Shown here: positions 1 to 10,705 of the stretch, piece by piece
Layout: each line of letters opens with the position of its first letter
Numbering within the stretch: position 1 is the stretch's first letter
Assembly (NCBI RefSeq): GCF_016583625.1
Contig: NZ_NRRN01000004.1
Location: 25,459 to 89,458 of the forward strand
Length of the DNA: 64,000 nt
Source: Halorhodospira abdelmalekii
Lineage (GTDB): Bacteria > Pseudomonadota > Gammaproteobacteria > Nitrococcales > Halorhodospiraceae
Direction of reading: 5' to 3'
Made by a program: the position numbers and the translations under genes
Notes under the pieces: generated by a model
Told to the model about the DNA's origin: nothing
Seen by the model: the letters and a program-made list of their open reading frames with translations, nothing else
Database searches by the model: none

Positions 1-123
1 TTGGATCGCGAGGCCGATCACTACGTTTCGCGGATCTTCGGCGCCAACAGTTACTCTGTCGTCGATCAAGTCGAGCGATTGCCGGAGCGGCTGCCGGCGC
101 TCTTCGCCCAGTTGACCCGCTGA
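1..123 (+). CDS. C-terminal end of a CbbO/NorD-like VWA-domain protein (partial)
   Basis: Frame 1 is open from the first base to a TGA at 121-123, giving 40 residues with no start in view. The text, including IFGANSYSVV and LPERLPALFAQLT, resembles the extreme C-terminus of NorD/CbbO proteins, which carry a von Willebrand factor A domain and work with the AAA+ partner CbbQ/NorQ to activate RuBisCO or nitric oxide reductase. The gene lies directly before a Calvin-cycle operon, which favours CbbO over NorD. The metal site of the VWA domain lies outside the window, so the assignment rests on a short tail and on context. Confidence 0.55.
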   Translation: MDREADHYVSRIFGANSYSVVDQVERLPERLPALFAQLTR

Positions 124-165
124 GCGCGCTGCGGCGCGCCGGGCGGCAGGGGGACGCGGCCGCGT

Positions 166-210
166 CTTATCTTGACGATCAAAACGATTTGCTTTTGCTT
201 ATTGATTGCC
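166..210 (+). promoter_or_regulatory. Candidate promoter/operator region of the tkt-pgk-pyk-fba operon
   Basis: An A/T-rich island lies in an otherwise GC-rich 190-bp gap. It holds a TTGACG hexamer at 172-177, with no good -10 at standard spacing, and the half-sites ATCAA (178-182) and TTGAT (203-207) as a spaced dyad. A LysR-type regulator such as CbbR is plausible at a Calvin-cycle operon, but that is inference. Confidence 0.3.
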
Positions 211-313
211 GTCCGTAGAGTTGCCAATCGTGACGACGGCGTGTTGACTGTAGCGGCCTAACGATGGCCGCCACGACGGCCGATCCACCGCATTAGACCG
301 AGGGAGGTAGAAC

Positions 314-2317
314 ATGGCGTCGACCGAGCTGAGCCGGCGGGAGCTGGCCAACGCGATTCGTGCACTCTCCATGGACGCAGTCCAGCAGGCCAACTCCGGC
401 CACCCTGGAGCGCCGATGGGCATGGCCGACATCGCCGAAGTGCTGTGGCGGGACTATCTCTGCCACGCTCCGCAGCAGCCCGACTGGTTCGACCGGGACC
501 GCTTCGTTCTCTCTAATGGCCACGGCTCGATGCTGCTCTATTCGCTGCTGCATCTGAGCGGCTACGACGTCTCACTCAACGACCTGAAAAACTTCCGTCA
601 GCTCCACTCGAAGACGCCTGGTCACCCCGAGTACGGCTATACGCCGGGGGTCGAGACGACGACCGGGCCGCTTGGTCAAGGCTTGGCCAACGCCGTCGGT
701 ATGGCGCTGGCGGAGAAGATGCTGGCGGGTCGTTTCAACCGCCCTGGCCACGCCATCATTGATCACCACACCTACGTCTTCGCTGGCGACGGCTGCCTGA
801 TGGAGGGGATCTCGCACGAGGCCTGTTCGCTGGCCGGGACGTGGGGGCTGGGCAAGCTGATCGTCTTCTACGACGATAACAACATCTCGATCGACGGCGA
901 GGTCAGCGGCTGGTTTACCGACGAGACGCGCAAGCGCTTCGAGGCCTACGGCTGGCAAGTGATCGGCCCGATCGACGGCCACGACGGCGAGGCGGTGCGG
1001 GCAGCGATCGAGGAGGCGCGCGCCGATACCGCGCGGCCGACGCTGATCGACTGCCAAACGACGATCGGTTTCGGTTCGCCGAAGATGGCCGGGACGGCCG
1101 GCGTCCACGGGGCGCCACTCGGCGATGAGGAGATTGCGGCGACGCGTGCTGCCCTCGGCTGGAGCCATGCCCCCTTCGAGATTCCCGCCCCCCACTATGA
1201 GGCATGGGATGGCCGGGCGGCCGGTGAACAGCGGGTGGCGCAGTGGCAAGAGGCGCTGGCGAGCTACCGGCAGGCCCATCCGGAGCTGGCCGCCGAACTC
1301 GAGCGGCGGTTGCAAGGCGAGCTGCCCGAGACGTGGCCGGACGTCGCTCAAGAGGCGCTGGAGAAGTTTGGCAACGCCAAAAAAGACGCGACCCGCAAGA
1401 GCTCGCAGGCTGTCCTCGATTTCTTCGGCCCGCACCTGCCCGAGCTGCTCGGCGGATCGGCCGATCTGACTGGCTCCAACAACACCTGGTGGAGTGGTTG
1501 TCAGACCTTTACGGCCGCTGCCCCCGATGGCAACTACCTCTTCTACGGGGTGCGCGAGTTCGCCATGACGGCGATCATGAACGGGGTGGCCCTGCACGGC
1601 GGCTGGATCCCCTACGGCGGTACCTTCCTGATCTTCTCTGATTACGCCCGCAACGCCGTGCGTATGGCGGCGCTGATGAAGCAGCGCACCATCCTCGTCT
1701 ATACCCACGACTCGATCGGTCTCGGCGAAGACGGCCCGACCCACCAGCCGATCGAGCATCTTGCCAGCTTGCGCCTGATCCCGAATCTCGATCTCTGGCG
1801 CCCTTGCGATGCCCAGGAGACTGCGGCGGCGTGGGCGGCGGCGCTAGAGCGCCGCGACGGGCCGACGGCTCTGGCACTCTCGCGACAAGGGTTGGCGCCG
1901 CAAGCGCGCAGTGCCGAGCAAGCCGCTGCGATTGCCCGCGGTGGTTATGTCCTGAGCGATGCCGACGGCGCCCCCGAGTTGGTGATCGTGGCGACCGGCT
2001 CTGAGGTCGAGTTGGCACAGGCGGCGCGTGAGCAGCTAACGAGCGCCGGACGCCGGGTGCGGGTCGTCTCGATGCCCTCTCTTGAGCGATTTAAGGCGCA
2101 AGATGCCGCCTATCGTGAGGCGGTCCTGCCGGCGGGAGTGCCGCGGTTGATTGTCGAGGCGGCGGCGACCGACCTGTGGCGCGGCCTGGCAGGGGATCGC
2201 GGGGCGGTCATGGGCATCGACACCTTCGGTGAGTCGGCACCGGCACCGCAGCTCTACGAGCACTTCGGTTTGACGGCAGAACGGGTCGTTGAGACCGCCC
2301 AGCGACTGCTCGGCTGA
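314..2317 (+). CDS. tkt: Transketolase
   Basis: Transketolase (667 aa) is a thiamine-diphosphate enzyme that moves two-carbon units between sugar phosphates in the Calvin cycle and the non-oxidative pentose phosphate pathway. The N-terminal thiamine domain shows NSGHPG around residues 27-32, the NGHGS loop near 68-72 and the cofactor motif GDGCLMEG near 158-165. The pyrimidine-binding domain includes [16 protein letters not shown] near the C-terminus. The length is that of TktA. A strong GGGAGGT ribosome-binding site ends about 6 bases before the ATG. It is the first gene of tkt-pgk-pyk-fba, just behind the CbbO/NorD-like tail, which supports a role in carbon fixation. Confidence 0.97.
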   Translation: MASTELSRRELANAIRALSMDAVQQANSGHPGAPMGMADIAEVLWRDYLCHAPQQPDWFDRDRFVLSNGHGSMLLYSLLHLSGYDVSLNDLKNFRQLHSKTPGHPEYGYTPGVETTTGPLGQGLANAVGMALAEKMLAGRFNRPGHAIIDHHTYVFAGDGCLMEGISHEACSLAGTWGLGKLIVFYDDNNISIDGEVSGWFTDETRKRFEAYGWQVIGPIDGHDGEAVRAAIEEARADTARPTLIDCQTTIGFGSPKMAGTAGVHGAPLGDEEIAATRAALGWSHAPFEIPAPHYEAWDGRAAGEQRVAQWQEALASYRQAHPELAAELERRLQGELPETWPDVAQEALEKFGNAKKDATRKSSQAVLDFFGPHLPELLGGSADLTGSNNTWWSGCQTFTAAAPDGNYLFYGVREFAMTAIMNGVALHGGWIPYGGTFLIFSDYARNAVRMAALMKQRTILVYTHDSIGLGEDGPTHQPIEHLASLRLIPNLDLWRPCDAQETAAAWAAALERRDGPTALALSRQGLAPQARSAEQAAAIARGGYVLSDADGAPELVIVATGSEVELAQAAREQLTSAGRRVRVVSMPSLERFKAQDAAYREAVLPAGVPRLIVEAAATDLWRGLAGDRGAVMGIDTFGESAPAPQLYEHFGLTAERVVETAQRLLG

Positions 2318-2356
2318 GCAGCGGTGCGGTCCGGCGGCGGTAGCCGAGTGCCCAAC

Positions 2357-2386
2357 CCCGAATAGCGAAGACCCGAATAGCGAAGA
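2357..2386. repeat. 15-bp perfect tandem duplication between tkt and pgk
   Basis: The unit CCCGAATAGCGAAGA occurs at 2357-2371 and again at 2372-2386. The end of the second copy supplies part of the pgk ribosome-binding site. Confidence 0.9.
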
Positions 2387-2396
2387 GGAGTCTGGC

Positions 2397-3575
2397 GTGA
2401 AAGCGAAGCGCATGAGCGATCTCGATTTGGCCGGTCAGCGAGTGCTGATCCGCGAAGATCTCAACGTGCCGATCAAAGATGGGCAGGTGACCGACGATAC
2501 GCGAGTTCGGGCTGCAGCGGAGAGTATCCGGCAGGCGATGGCGGCGCGCGCCCGGGTCTTGGTGATGTCGCACCTGGGGCGCCCGCAGGAGGGGCAGTTC
2601 GATCCGGCGGCCTCACTCGCACCGGTGGCTGAGCGGCTCGGCGAGGTGCTTGGCTGTAAGGTGCCGGTTGTTCGCGACTGGCTCGATGGGGTCGATGTAC
2701 CCGAAGGGGGCGTGGCGCTGTGTGAAAACGTCCGCTTTAACGCCGGTGAGAAGAGTGACGATGAGGCGTTGGCGAAGCGCATGGCCGCCCTGTGCGATGT
2801 CTTCGTCATGGACGCCTTTGGCACCGCCCACCGAGCGCAGGCATCGACCCACGGGGTGGCGCGGTTTGCCCCGGTGGCGTGTGCCGGTCCGCTGCTGAGC
2901 GCCGAACTCGAAGCGCTCGGTAAGGCGCTTGAACAGCCGCAGCGACCGATGATCGCGATCGTCGGCGGTTCTAAGGTCTCGGGCAAAGTACAGGTCTTGG
3001 AGGCGCTGACCGAAAAGGTCGATCAGTTGATCGTCGGTGGTGGTATTGCCAACACCTTTATCGCCGCGGCCGGTCACGAGGTCGGCAGCTCCCTCTATGA
3101 GAAAGACTACGTCGAGACCGCCAAACGGCTGATGGCCGAGGCCCAGGCGAAGGGTGGCGAGATTCCCATCCCCGAGGATGTGGTGACGGCGAAGGAGTTC
3201 TCCGCAACCGCTGAGGCGCACGTCCGCCCGGTCGATGCGGTGCCGGCCGACGAGATGATCCTCGATGTTGGCCCGCAGACCCGCGCTCGCTACGACGGGA
3301 TGTTGCGCAACGCCGGGACGATCGTCTGGAACGGTCCGGTCGGGGTCTTCGAGATGGAGCCCTTTGCCGGCGGAACGCGCGCCCTGGCCGAGGCGATCGG
3401 TGGCAGTAGCGGCTTTTCGATTGCCGGCGGTGGCGACACGCTGGCGGCCGTTGAGCAGTTTGGCGTCAGTGATCGGATCTCCTACATCTCGACCGGAGGC
3501 GGCGCCTTCCTCGAGTTGCTTGAGGGCCGAGAGCTGCCTGGCGTGGCCGTGCTCGAACAGCGGGCTCAGGCGTAG
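2397..3575 (+). CDS. pgk: Phosphoglycerate kinase
   Basis: Phosphoglycerate kinase (392 aa) interconverts 3-phosphoglycerate and 1,3-bisphosphoglycerate with ATP. The N-terminal substrate domain shows REDLNVPI near residue 18 and SHLGRP near 59, where the basic residues bind the triose phosphate. The nucleotide domain shows GGSKVSGK near 193 and the C-terminal GGGDT stretch near 361. I chose the GTG at 2397 because GAGGAG lies 6 bases upstream; an ATG 15 bases further in has no such site. The frame is open further upstream to a TTG inside tkt, but that would exceed the family length. No GAPDH gene lies between tkt and pgk. Confidence 0.96.
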   Translation: MKAKRMSDLDLAGQRVLIREDLNVPIKDGQVTDDTRVRAAAESIRQAMAARARVLVMSHLGRPQEGQFDPAASLAPVAERLGEVLGCKVPVVRDWLDGVDVPEGGVALCENVRFNAGEKSDDEALAKRMAALCDVFVMDAFGTAHRAQASTHGVARFAPVACAGPLLSAELEALGKALEQPQRPMIAIVGGSKVSGKVQVLEALTEKVDQLIVGGGIANTFIAAAGHEVGSSLYEKDYVETAKRLMAEAQAKGGEIPIPEDVVTAKEFSATAEAHVRPVDAVPADEMILDVGPQTRARYDGMLRNAGTIVWNGPVGVFEMEPFAGGTRALAEAIGGSSGFSIAGGGDTLAAVEQFGVSDRISYISTGGGAFLELLEGRELPGVAVLEQRAQA

Positions 3576-3615
3576 GCGGTACGATAGCGTGATAGCGCAG
3601 GGGGGCGAGACGACG

Positions 3616-5070
3616 ATGGTAAAGCCCCGCAGGACGAAGATCCTCGCGACCCTGGGGCCGGCGACCGATCGCCCCGGGGCGCTCGCTAGCCTGCTCTCGG
3701 CTGGCGTCGACGTGGTGCGCATCAACCTCTCACACGGGGTGATCGACGACCATCGGCGGCGTGTCGAGGCGGTGCGCGAGTGGTCGGCGGCGCATCGGCG
3801 GCGTGTCGGTGTGCTCGTCGATCTGCAGGGACCGAAGATCCGCATCGAGTGCTTTCGGCACTCGCCGGTTGAGTTGCGCGAGGGCGACAGTTTCGTCCTC
3901 GATGCAGCGCTGGCCGCCGATGCCGGGACGCGGGAGGCGGTTGGCATTGCCTACACCGGCCTGCCCGACGACGTGGTCCCCGGGGATGAGCTGCTGCTCG
4001 ACGACGGGCGGCTCGTGTTGAGTGTCGATCGCGTCGTCGGCAGCGCGGTCCATACGACCGTGGTGACCGGTGGTGAGCTCTCCGATCGGAAGGGGATCAA
4101 CCGCCGCGGCGGTGGATTATCGGCGCCGGCACTGACGGCGAAGGATCGGCGCGACATCGTAGCGGCGGTCGATTTGGAGGCCGACTATCTGGCGGTCTCC
4201 TTTCCGCGCGCGGCCGACGACATCCACGAGGCGCGTGAATTGCTGCGGGGGGCTGGCGGCGACGGCATCGGGGTGGTCGCTAAGATCGAACGGGCCGAGG
4301 CCGTTGCCGCTGCCGATGAGATCATCGAGGCGGCCGATGCGATCATGGTCGCGCGCGGCGATCTCGGGGTTGAGATCGGCGATGCCGCACTGCCGGAGGT
4401 GCAAAAGCGCCTGATCCACCAGGCGCGGCGCGGCAACCGTGCGGTGATTACGGCGACGCAGATGATGGAGTCGATGATCGAGAACCCGATCCCGACCCGG
4501 GCCGAGGTCTTCGATGTCGCCAACGCCGTGCTCGACGGCACCGATGCCGTGATGCTCTCGGCCGAGACGGCCGCCGGGCGCTATCCAGAGCGCGCCGTAG
4601 CGGCCATGGATCGGGTCTGCCGCGAGGCCGAAAAGAATCGCACCGTGACCGTATCGCACCATCGCCTCGATGAGTGTTTCGGCCGGGTCGATGAGACGAT
4701 CGCCATGGCGGCGATGTATGCGGCGAACCACTTCGCCATCAAGGCGCTGATCGTCATGACCGAGTCGGGTTCGACGGCCGCCTGGATGTCGCGGATCAGC
4801 TCCGGCTTACCGATCTACGTGCTGACCTCCCATCCGCGTACGCGCGGACGGGTGACGCTCTATCGCGGGGTCTACCCGCTCGAACTCGACCCCGAGCAAG
4901 AGGATCTCGGTGCGTTGAAGGGGCGGCTGCTCGAGCGCTTAGCGCGCCAAGGCTTGGTCACCCGCGGTGATTACGTCGTGGTGACGCACGGCGACCAGCT
5001 CGGGGCCTCAGGGGGGACGAATGCACTGCGGATCATCTGTGTCGACGATTACCTCAATCACGGCGAATAG
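3616..5070 (+). CDS. pyk: Pyruvate kinase
   Basis: Pyruvate kinase (484 aa) transfers phosphate from phosphoenolpyruvate to ADP. The N-terminus has [11 protein letters not shown] and RINLSHG near residues 7-40. [10 protein letters not shown] follows near residue 73. The catalytic barrel has the pyruvate kinase signature around [10 protein letters not shown] with its essential Lys, then [11 protein letters not shown] and [10 protein letters not shown]. The start is the ATG at 3616; the open frame extends upstream inside pgk, but only this ATG gives the family N-terminus. The upstream GGGGGCGAG is a modest ribosome-binding site. It is the third gene of the operon and allows fixed carbon to be drawn off as pyruvate toward aceEF-lpdA. 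Confidence 0.96.
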   Translation: MVKPRRTKILATLGPATDRPGALASLLSAGVDVVRINLSHGVIDDHRRRVEAVREWSAAHRRRVGVLVDLQGPKIRIECFRHSPVELREGDSFVLDAALAADAGTREAVGIAYTGLPDDVVPGDELLLDDGRLVLSVDRVVGSAVHTTVVTGGELSDRKGINRRGGGLSAPALTAKDRRDIVAAVDLEADYLAVSFPRAADDIHEARELLRGAGGDGIGVVAKIERAEAVAAADEIIEAADAIMVARGDLGVEIGDAALPEVQKRLIHQARRGNRAVITATQMMESMIENPIPTRAEVFDVANAVLDGTDAVMLSAETAAGRYPERAVAAMDRVCREAEKNRTVTVSHHRLDECFGRVDETIAMAAMYAANHFAIKALIVMTESGSTAAWMSRISSGLPIYVLTSHPRTRGRVTLYRGVYPLELDPEQEDLGALKGRLLERLARQGLVTRGDYVVVTHGDQLGASGGTNALRIICVDDYLNHGE

Positions 5071-5147
5071 GCCCAATACGCCCAACACCGGGTCAACGAA
5101 TAGGCAAGCAACCGAAGACGCTAGCGAACAGTGAAGGAGGCGAGACT

Positions 5148-6212
5148 ATGGCGATGATGACCCTGCGGCAGCTTCTCGATCACGCCGCGGAACACGGCTA
5201 CGGCATGCCGGCGTTCAATGCCAATAACATGGAGCAGCTGCACGCCATCATGGAGGCGGCGAAGGAGTGTGACAGCCCGGCGATCGTCCAGGCCTCGGCC
5301 GGGGCGCGCAAGTACGCCGGCGTTCCCTTCTATCGCCATCTGATGGAGGCGGCGGTCGAGAGCTATCCGGAGGTGCCGTTGGTCGTCCATCTCGATCACG
5401 GCGCGAGTCCAGGGATGTGCATGCGCGCCATTCAGACCGGTTTTAGCTCGGTGATGATGGACGGCTCGCTGCGTGAGGACGGTAAGACCCCGGCCGATTA
5501 CGACTACAACGTCGAGGTGACCCGGCGCACAGTCGAGATGGCACACGCCGGCGGGGTCTCGGTCGAAGGCGAAATCGGCGTGCTCGGTTCGTTGGAGACC
5601 GGTGAAGCGGGCAAGGAGGATGGCGTCGGTGCCGAAGGGAAACTCGATAAAGAGAAGCTGCTGACCGACCCGGAAGAGGCGGCGCAGTTTGTGCGCGATA
5701 CCCACGTCGACGCCCTTGCTATCGCTTGCGGCACCAGCCACGGCGCCTATAAGTTCACGCGTCCGCCGACCGGCGATATCCTCGCGATCAGCCGCATTAA
5801 AGAGATCCACAAGCGGCTGCCGGATACCCACTTGGTCATGCACGGCTCCTCGCAGGTGCCGCAGGAGTGGCTGGAGATCATCAACCAGTTCGGCGGCGAG
5901 ATCCCCGAGACCTACGGCGTGCCGGTCGAGGAGGTGCAGGAGGGGATTCGCAACGGTGTGCGCAAGGTCAATATCGACACCGATCTGCGCTTGGCCTCAA
6001 CCGGGGCGATCCGTAAGCACCTAGCGGAGAACCCGGCGAACTTCGACCCGCGGAAGTTCCTGCTGGCCTCGACCGCGGCGATGAAGGCGATCTGTAAGGC
6101 GCGCTACGAAGCCTTCGGGTCGGCCGGTATGGCCTCGAAGATCAAGCCGGCGTCGCTGACGGTGATGTATGAGCGTTACGAGGCCGGTGAGCTCGACCCC
6201 AAGGTCAGCTGA
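5148..6212 (+). CDS. fba: Class II fructose-bisphosphate aldolase, Calvin-cycle subtype
   Basis: This class II aldolase (354 aa) condenses dihydroxyacetone phosphate with glyceraldehyde 3-phosphate, and in the Calvin cycle also makes sedoheptulose bisphosphate. Zinc-site signatures are visible: HLDHGAS near residues 81-87, EGEIGVLG near 140 and the later His in [10 protein letters not shown]. The overall text, with [10 protein letters not shown] at the start and [22 protein letters not shown], matches the CBB-type branch. GAAGGAGG lies about 8 bases before the ATG. It is last in the tkt-pgk-pyk-fba run and has a 77-bp gap behind pyk. Confidence 0.96.
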   Translation: MAMMTLRQLLDHAAEHGYGMPAFNANNMEQLHAIMEAAKECDSPAIVQASAGARKYAGVPFYRHLMEAAVESYPEVPLVVHLDHGASPGMCMRAIQTGFSSVMMDGSLREDGKTPADYDYNVEVTRRTVEMAHAGGVSVEGEIGVLGSLETGEAGKEDGVGAEGKLDKEKLLTDPEEAAQFVRDTHVDALAIACGTSHGAYKFTRPPTGDILAISRIKEIHKRLPDTHLVMHGSSQVPQEWLEIINQFGGEIPETYGVPVEEVQEGIRNGVRKVNIDTDLRLASTGAIRKHLAENPANFDPRKFLLASTAAMKAICKARYEAFGSAGMASKIKPASLTVMYERYEAGELDPKVS

Positions 6213-6254
6213 AGCCGTGAAGCCGTAGCCGCGGCGGCTCTCAGGCGCCGCCGC
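6211..6254 (+). other. 8-bp tandem repeat and GC-rich hairpin after fba
   Basis: GAAGCCGT is repeated at 6211-6218 and 6219-6226, overlapping the fba stop. An 8-bp stem, GCGGCGGC (6231-6238) with GCCGCCGC (6247-6254), follows. There is no T-tract, so a factor-independent terminator is not supported, although the stem could stabilise the operon's 3' end. Confidence 0.4.
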
Positions 6255-6388
6255 CGGATGCCGTATGCGCACGCAACCGCTGAACGACAGGCCTGCTGAC
6301 CGGCGCTCACAAGGCGCCGCGGCGGTCTGTGGCGACCCCGCCGCAGCCGCGCCTGGTCGTTCGGCGGCTCTTAGCCAAGAGGTAAGAT

Positions 6389-9067
6389 ATGGCCACCCTG
6401 CCGCAATTGCGTGATGACCCCGATCCGGAGGAGATCCACGAATGGCTTGAGGCCCTCGATGCGGTGATCGACCGCGAGGGACCGGAACGGGCCCAGTTTA
6501 TCTTGGAGCAGCTCGTCGAGCGCGGTCGACGGCGCTTCGGACACCTCCCCTTTAAGGCGACCACCGGCTACATCAACACCATCCCGCGCCATCTTGAAGC
6601 GCGTCCGCCGGAGTACTGCGACCACCACCTGGAGTGGCGGATCCGCTCACTGGTGCGCTGGAACGCCATCGCCATGGTCGTCAACGCCAATCGCCAAAGC
6701 GAGGGGATCGGTGGCCATATCGCCAGTTTTGCCTCGGCCTGTACCCTCTACGAGGTCGGCTTTAACCACTTTTGGCGGGCTCCGAACGCTGAGCAGGACG
6801 GCGATCTGGTCTTCTTCCAAGGCCACTCCGCACCGGGGATCTATGCTCGCGCCTTCCTCGAGGGGCGTCTCTCCGCTGAGCAGCTGCACTACTTCCGCCG
6901 CGAGATCGACGGTCAAGGGGTGAGCTCCTACCCCCACCCCTGGTTGATGCCCGATTTTTGGCAGTTCCCCACCGTCTCGATGGGGCTCGGACCGATCCAG
7001 GCGGTGCAGCAGGCGCGCATGATGAAGTACCTGCACCATCGGGGGATTCGCGACACCTCGCAGCGGAAGGTCTGGTGCTTTATGGGCGATGGCGAGATGG
7101 ACGAGCCGGAGTCGATGGGGTCGATCGGTCTGGCCGCCCGCGAACAACTCGATAACCTGATCTTCGTCGTCAACTGCAATTTGCAGCGTCTCGACGGTCC
7201 GGTGCGCGGCAACGGCAAGATCATCCAGGAGCTCGAAGGCGAGTTCCGCGGTGCCGGCTGGAATGTCATCAAGGTGGTCTGGGGCTCGCGCTGGGAGCCG
7301 CTGCTTGAGATGGACCACAGCGGACTGCTGCAGCAACGCATGGAGGAGTGCGTCGACGGCGAGTATCAGGCCTTTAAGGCGCGCGGCGGCGAGTACACGC
7401 GCAAGCACTTCTTCGGCCGTTACCCCGAACTGGAAGAGCTCGTCGCCGGGATGTCCGACTACGACATCTATCGGCTCAACCGCGGCGGCCACGATCCGCA
7501 CAAGGTCTACGCCGCGTATCACGCCGCCTTCCACCACACCGGGCAGCCGACGGTGATCTTGGCGAAGACGGTCAAAGGCTACGGCATGGGCGAGGCCGGT
7601 GAGGGGCAGAACATCACCCACCAGCAGAAGAAGATGGGGGAGAACGCCCTGCGCAAATTCCGCGATCACTACGAGATCCCGATCCCGGATGAGCAACTGA
7701 AAGAGACGCCCTTCTATAAGCCGGCCGACGACGCCCCGGAGATGCGCTATCTGCAACAGCGCCGTGAGGCGCTCGGCGGCTACTTGCCGGTGCGCCGAGA
7801 GCAGGCACGCCCCCTGAAGGTGCCCGAGCTGGCCGCCTTCGATCCGCTGCTGCAGGAGAGTGGCGAGCGGGAGCTGTCGACGACCATGGCGCTGGTGCGG
7901 GCGCTGACCATCTTGACCCGCGATAAGCAGATCGGCGCTCACGTGGTGCCGATCATCCCCGATGAGGCGCGCACCTTCGGTATGGAGGGGCTTTTCCGGC
8001 AGCTCGGCATCTACTCGAACGTCGGGCAGCTCTACGAGCCGGAAGATGCCGATCAGCTGATGTACTACAAGGAGGCGCAGACCGGTCAGATCCTCGAAGA
8101 GGGGCTGGATGAGGCCGGTGCCATGGCCTCCTGGATCGCCGCTGCGACCGCCTACGCCAACCACGGCGTCAACATGATCCCCTTTTACATCTTCTACTCG
8201 ATGTTCGGGTTCCAGCGCATCGGGGATCTCGCTTGGGCAGCGGGCGATATCCAAGCCCGCGGCTTCTTAGTCGGCGGGACGGCGGGTCGCACCACGCTCA
8301 ATGGCGAGGGGCTGCAGCACCAAGATGGGCACAGCCACGTCTACGCGGCGACCATCCCCAACTGCATCGCTTACGATCCGGCCTTCGCCTACGAACTGGC
8401 AGTGATCGTGCGCTCCGGTATGCAGCGCATGTTCGCTGAGCAGGAAAACGTCTTCTACTACATCACGGTTTACAACGAAAACGCCCCGCAACCAGCGCTT
8501 CCCGAAGGGGTCGAGGAGGGCATCGAGCGTGGGATGTACCTCTTCCAGGGTGCCGCCGCTCACAAAAAACGCCCGCGGGTGCAGTTGCTCGGTTCCGGCT
8601 CGATCTTCCGCGAGGTGATGGCCGCCGCCGAGCTGCTGGCGGACGATTTTAAGATCGCAGCCGACGTCTGGAGCTGCACCTCCTTTAACGAGTTGGCCCG
8701 CGATGCGATGGCGTGCGCACGCCACAATCGACTCCACCCGGAGGCGGCAGACCGCGTTCCCTATATCGTCGAGTGCCTTGAGGGGCACGCCGGTCCGGTG
8801 GTGGCTGCGACCGACTACGTGCGGGCCTATCCGGCGCAGGTGCAGCCCTATATCGATCGCCCCTTCTGGGCGCTCGGTACTGATGGTTTCGGTCGTTCGG
8901 ATACTCGGCAACGGCTGCGCAGCTTCTTCGAGGTCGATCGCTACCACATCGTCGCGGCGGCGCTCTATGCGCTGGCGAGCGAAGGGCAGATCGAGAAGGC
9001 GACGGTCAGTGCGGCCATCGAGCGGTACGAATTGGCGGCGGATGCCCCGAACCCTTGGGAGGTGTGA
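6389..9067 (+). CDS. aceE: Pyruvate dehydrogenase E1 component, homodimeric type
   Basis: AceE (892 aa) decarboxylates pyruvate with thiamine diphosphate and passes the acetyl group to the lipoyl arm of E2. The thiamine motif [10 protein letters not shown] lies near residue 233, followed by [18 protein letters not shown]. The substrate-side region shows [10 protein letters not shown] near 641. The length matches the single-chain proteobacterial E1. AAGAGGT lies 6 bases before the ATG. It is first in aceE-aceF-lpdA and its stop lies three bases before the aceF start. Together with pyk it links the upstream operon to acetyl-CoA. Confidence 0.97.
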   Translation: MATLPQLRDDPDPEEIHEWLEALDAVIDREGPERAQFILEQLVERGRRRFGHLPFKATTGYINTIPRHLEARPPEYCDHHLEWRIRSLVRWNAIAMVVNANRQSEGIGGHIASFASACTLYEVGFNHFWRAPNAEQDGDLVFFQGHSAPGIYARAFLEGRLSAEQLHYFRREIDGQGVSSYPHPWLMPDFWQFPTVSMGLGPIQAVQQARMMKYLHHRGIRDTSQRKVWCFMGDGEMDEPESMGSIGLAAREQLDNLIFVVNCNLQRLDGPVRGNGKIIQELEGEFRGAGWNVIKVVWGSRWEPLLEMDHSGLLQQRMEECVDGEYQAFKARGGEYTRKHFFGRYPELEELVAGMSDYDIYRLNRGGHDPHKVYAAYHAAFHHTGQPTVILAKTVKGYGMGEAGEGQNITHQQKKMGENALRKFRDHYEIPIPDEQLKETPFYKPADDAPEMRYLQQRREALGGYLPVRREQARPLKVPELAAFDPLLQESGERELSTTMALVRALTILTRDKQIGAHVVPIIPDEARTFGMEGLFRQLGIYSNVGQLYEPEDADQLMYYKEAQTGQILEEGLDEAGAMASWIAAATAYANHGVNMIPFYIFYSMFGFQRIGDLAWAAGDIQARGFLVGGTAGRTTLNGEGLQHQDGHSHVYAATIPNCIAYDPAFAYELAVIVRSGMQRMFAEQENVFYYITVYNENAPQPALPEGVEEGIERGMYLFQGAAAHKKRPRVQLLGSGSIFREVMAAAELLADDFKIAADVWSCTSFNELARDAMACARHNRLHPEAADRVPYIVECLEGHAGPVVAATDYVRAYPAQVQPYIDRPFWALGTDGFGRSDTRQRLRSFFEVDRYHIVAAALYALASEGQIEKATVSAAIERYELAADAPNPWEV

Positions 9068-9069
9068 TC

Positions 9070-10548
9070 GTGGCCATCGAGGAGGTGAAGGTTCCCGATA
9101 TCGGTGATTTCGACGAGGTCGAGATCATCGAGGTCTTGGTCGCTCCGGGCGATCGGATCGAGCCCGAGCAGTCGCTGATCACCCTAGAGTCGGATAAGGC
9201 GAGCATGGAGGTCCCGGCAACACTTGCCGGCGTGGTCCAAGAGATCAAGGTGGCGGTCGGTGATCGGGTTTCAGCCGGTTCGCTGATCCTGACCGTGGAG
9301 TCGGAAGCCGGTGCCGGCGGTGATAGTAGCGCCGATAGCGGTGCCGCTGTGGAGAGTCGCAGCACGCCCGCAGCGAGTGCAACGGCCGCCGGCAGCGGGG
9401 CTGGTTCAGACACGGCGGCAGATGCCGGCGAGGCAGGAGGCGGGGCGACCGCTGTGCGTTCTGCTGCTGCCAGTGGCCCCGACGACTCCAGTAGTTCCGG
9501 CGCTCCTAGCGGCAGCTCCGGCGACGGCGCCGCAGCAGCGGAGGCCGGGGCAGCCGCGTCGGCCTCAACCACAGCCTCAAGTACGGCGCAGGGCGCGGTG
9601 GCAATTGATCGCGACGCCCACCGCGCCGCTCACGCCTCTCCGGCGGTGCGTCGCTTCGCCCGCGAGCTCGGGGTCGATCTAGGACAGGTCAGTGGCAGTG
9701 GGCGTAAGGGGCGAATCCGCAAAGAGGACGTCAAGGCGCACGTCAAACAGGTGCTGCGCGGTGAGGCGGCAGCGGGTGCCGTACCCGGCGCGGCATCTGG
9801 CGCTGCCGGCAGTGGGATTCCGCCGCTGCCGCAGGTCGACTTTAGCCAGTTCGGTGAGACCGAGCAGGTGCCACTGACCCGCATTCAGCGGCTCTCCGGG
9901 CCGCACCTACACCGCAGTTGGCTGAATGTGCCGCATGTGACCCAGTTCGACGAGGCCGATGCGACCGAGCTGGAGGCGTTTCGCCACGCCATGAAGGGCG
10001 AGGCCGAGCAGCGCGGCGTGAAGCTGACGCCGCTGGCCTTTCTGGTCAAAGCGGCGAGTGCCGCGCTCGCCGAGATGCCGCGCTTTAACGCCAGCTTGGC
10101 CGCCGATGGCGAGAACTTGATCCTCAAGAAGTATTGCCACATCGGCGTTGCTGTCGATACCCCGGGCGGGCTGGTGGTGCCGGTGCTGCGCGATGTCGAT
10201 CGGAAAGGTGTCTGGGAGATCGCCGCCGAACTCGGTACGCTATCGAGCAAGGCGCGCGAAGGGAAGCTCGCACCGGGCGATATGCAGGGCGGCTGCTTTA
10301 CAATCTCCAGCCTCGGCGGCATCGGTGGGACGGCCTTTACCCCGATCGTCAACGCCCCCGAGGTCGCGATCCTGGGTGTGTCGCGCTCGCAGACCAAGCC
10401 GGTGTGGAACGGCCAGGAGTTCGTCCCTAGGTTGATGCTGCCGCTCTCGCTCTCCTACGACCACCGGGTCATCGACGGGGCGATGGCGGCGCGCTTTACG
10501 ACGTATCTAGCACGACTTATCGGCGATCTTCGCCGTCTGGTGCTCTAG
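9070..10548 (+). CDS. aceF: Dihydrolipoyllysine acetyltransferase (pyruvate dehydrogenase E2)
   Basis: AceF (492 aa) is the core acyltransferase of pyruvate dehydrogenase. One lipoyl domain is visible with ESDKAS, Lys43 being the expected lipoylation site. A long Ala/Ser/Gly-rich linker (about residues 85-180) follows, then a peripheral-subunit-binding domain around [13 protein letters not shown]. The catalytic domain ends in [11 protein letters not shown] with the active-site His. E. coli AceF has three lipoyl domains, so this is the single-lipoyl form. I chose the GTG at 9070 because GGGAGGT lies 7 bases upstream; an in-frame TTG at 9055 lies inside aceE. It is translationally close-coupled to aceE. 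Confidence 0.95.
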   Translation: MAIEEVKVPDIGDFDEVEIIEVLVAPGDRIEPEQSLITLESDKASMEVPATLAGVVQEIKVAVGDRVSAGSLILTVESEAGAGGDSSADSGAAVESRSTPAASATAAGSGAGSDTAADAGEAGGGATAVRSAAASGPDDSSSSGAPSGSSGDGAAAAEAGAAASASTTASSTAQGAVAIDRDAHRAAHASPAVRRFARELGVDLGQVSGSGRKGRIRKEDVKAHVKQVLRGEAAAGAVPGAASGAAGSGIPPLPQVDFSQFGETEQVPLTRIQRLSGPHLHRSWLNVPHVTQFDEADATELEAFRHAMKGEAEQRGVKLTPLAFLVKAASAALAEMPRFNASLAADGENLILKKYCHIGVAVDTPGGLVVPVLRDVDRKGVWEIAAELGTLSSKAREGKLAPGDMQGGCFTISSLGGIGGTAFTPIVNAPEVAILGVSRSQTKPVWNGQEFVPRLMLPLSLSYDHRVIDGAMAARFTTYLARLIGDLRRLVL

Positions 10549-10580
10549 GGTAGCTGAAGCGCGGCGGGGGTCGAGCGCTT

Positions 10581-10651
<71 letters not shown>

Positions 10652-10705
10652 AGCGAAACGGCGCGACGACGCAATAGACGACGAACAGACGAGGGCAGAG
10701 CAGCG

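Noticed and set aside
572..1759. A 395-codon minus-strand open frame inside tkt
   Set aside because: It is a shadow of the transketolase codons with no ribosome-binding site or domain.
2613..3947. A 444-codon minus-strand open frame across pgk and pyk
   Set aside because: It spans two well-supported plus-strand genes and its translation is Arg/Ser-rich without any recognisable domain.
6231..6254. Factor-independent terminator after fba
   Set aside because: The stem is GC-rich but no T-tract follows; the same holds for the other intergenic hairpins, so none is called a firm terminator.
6647..8254. A 535-codon open frame on the minus strand
   Set aside because: It lies antisense to aceE, has no family motifs and is a usual by-product of high third-position GC.
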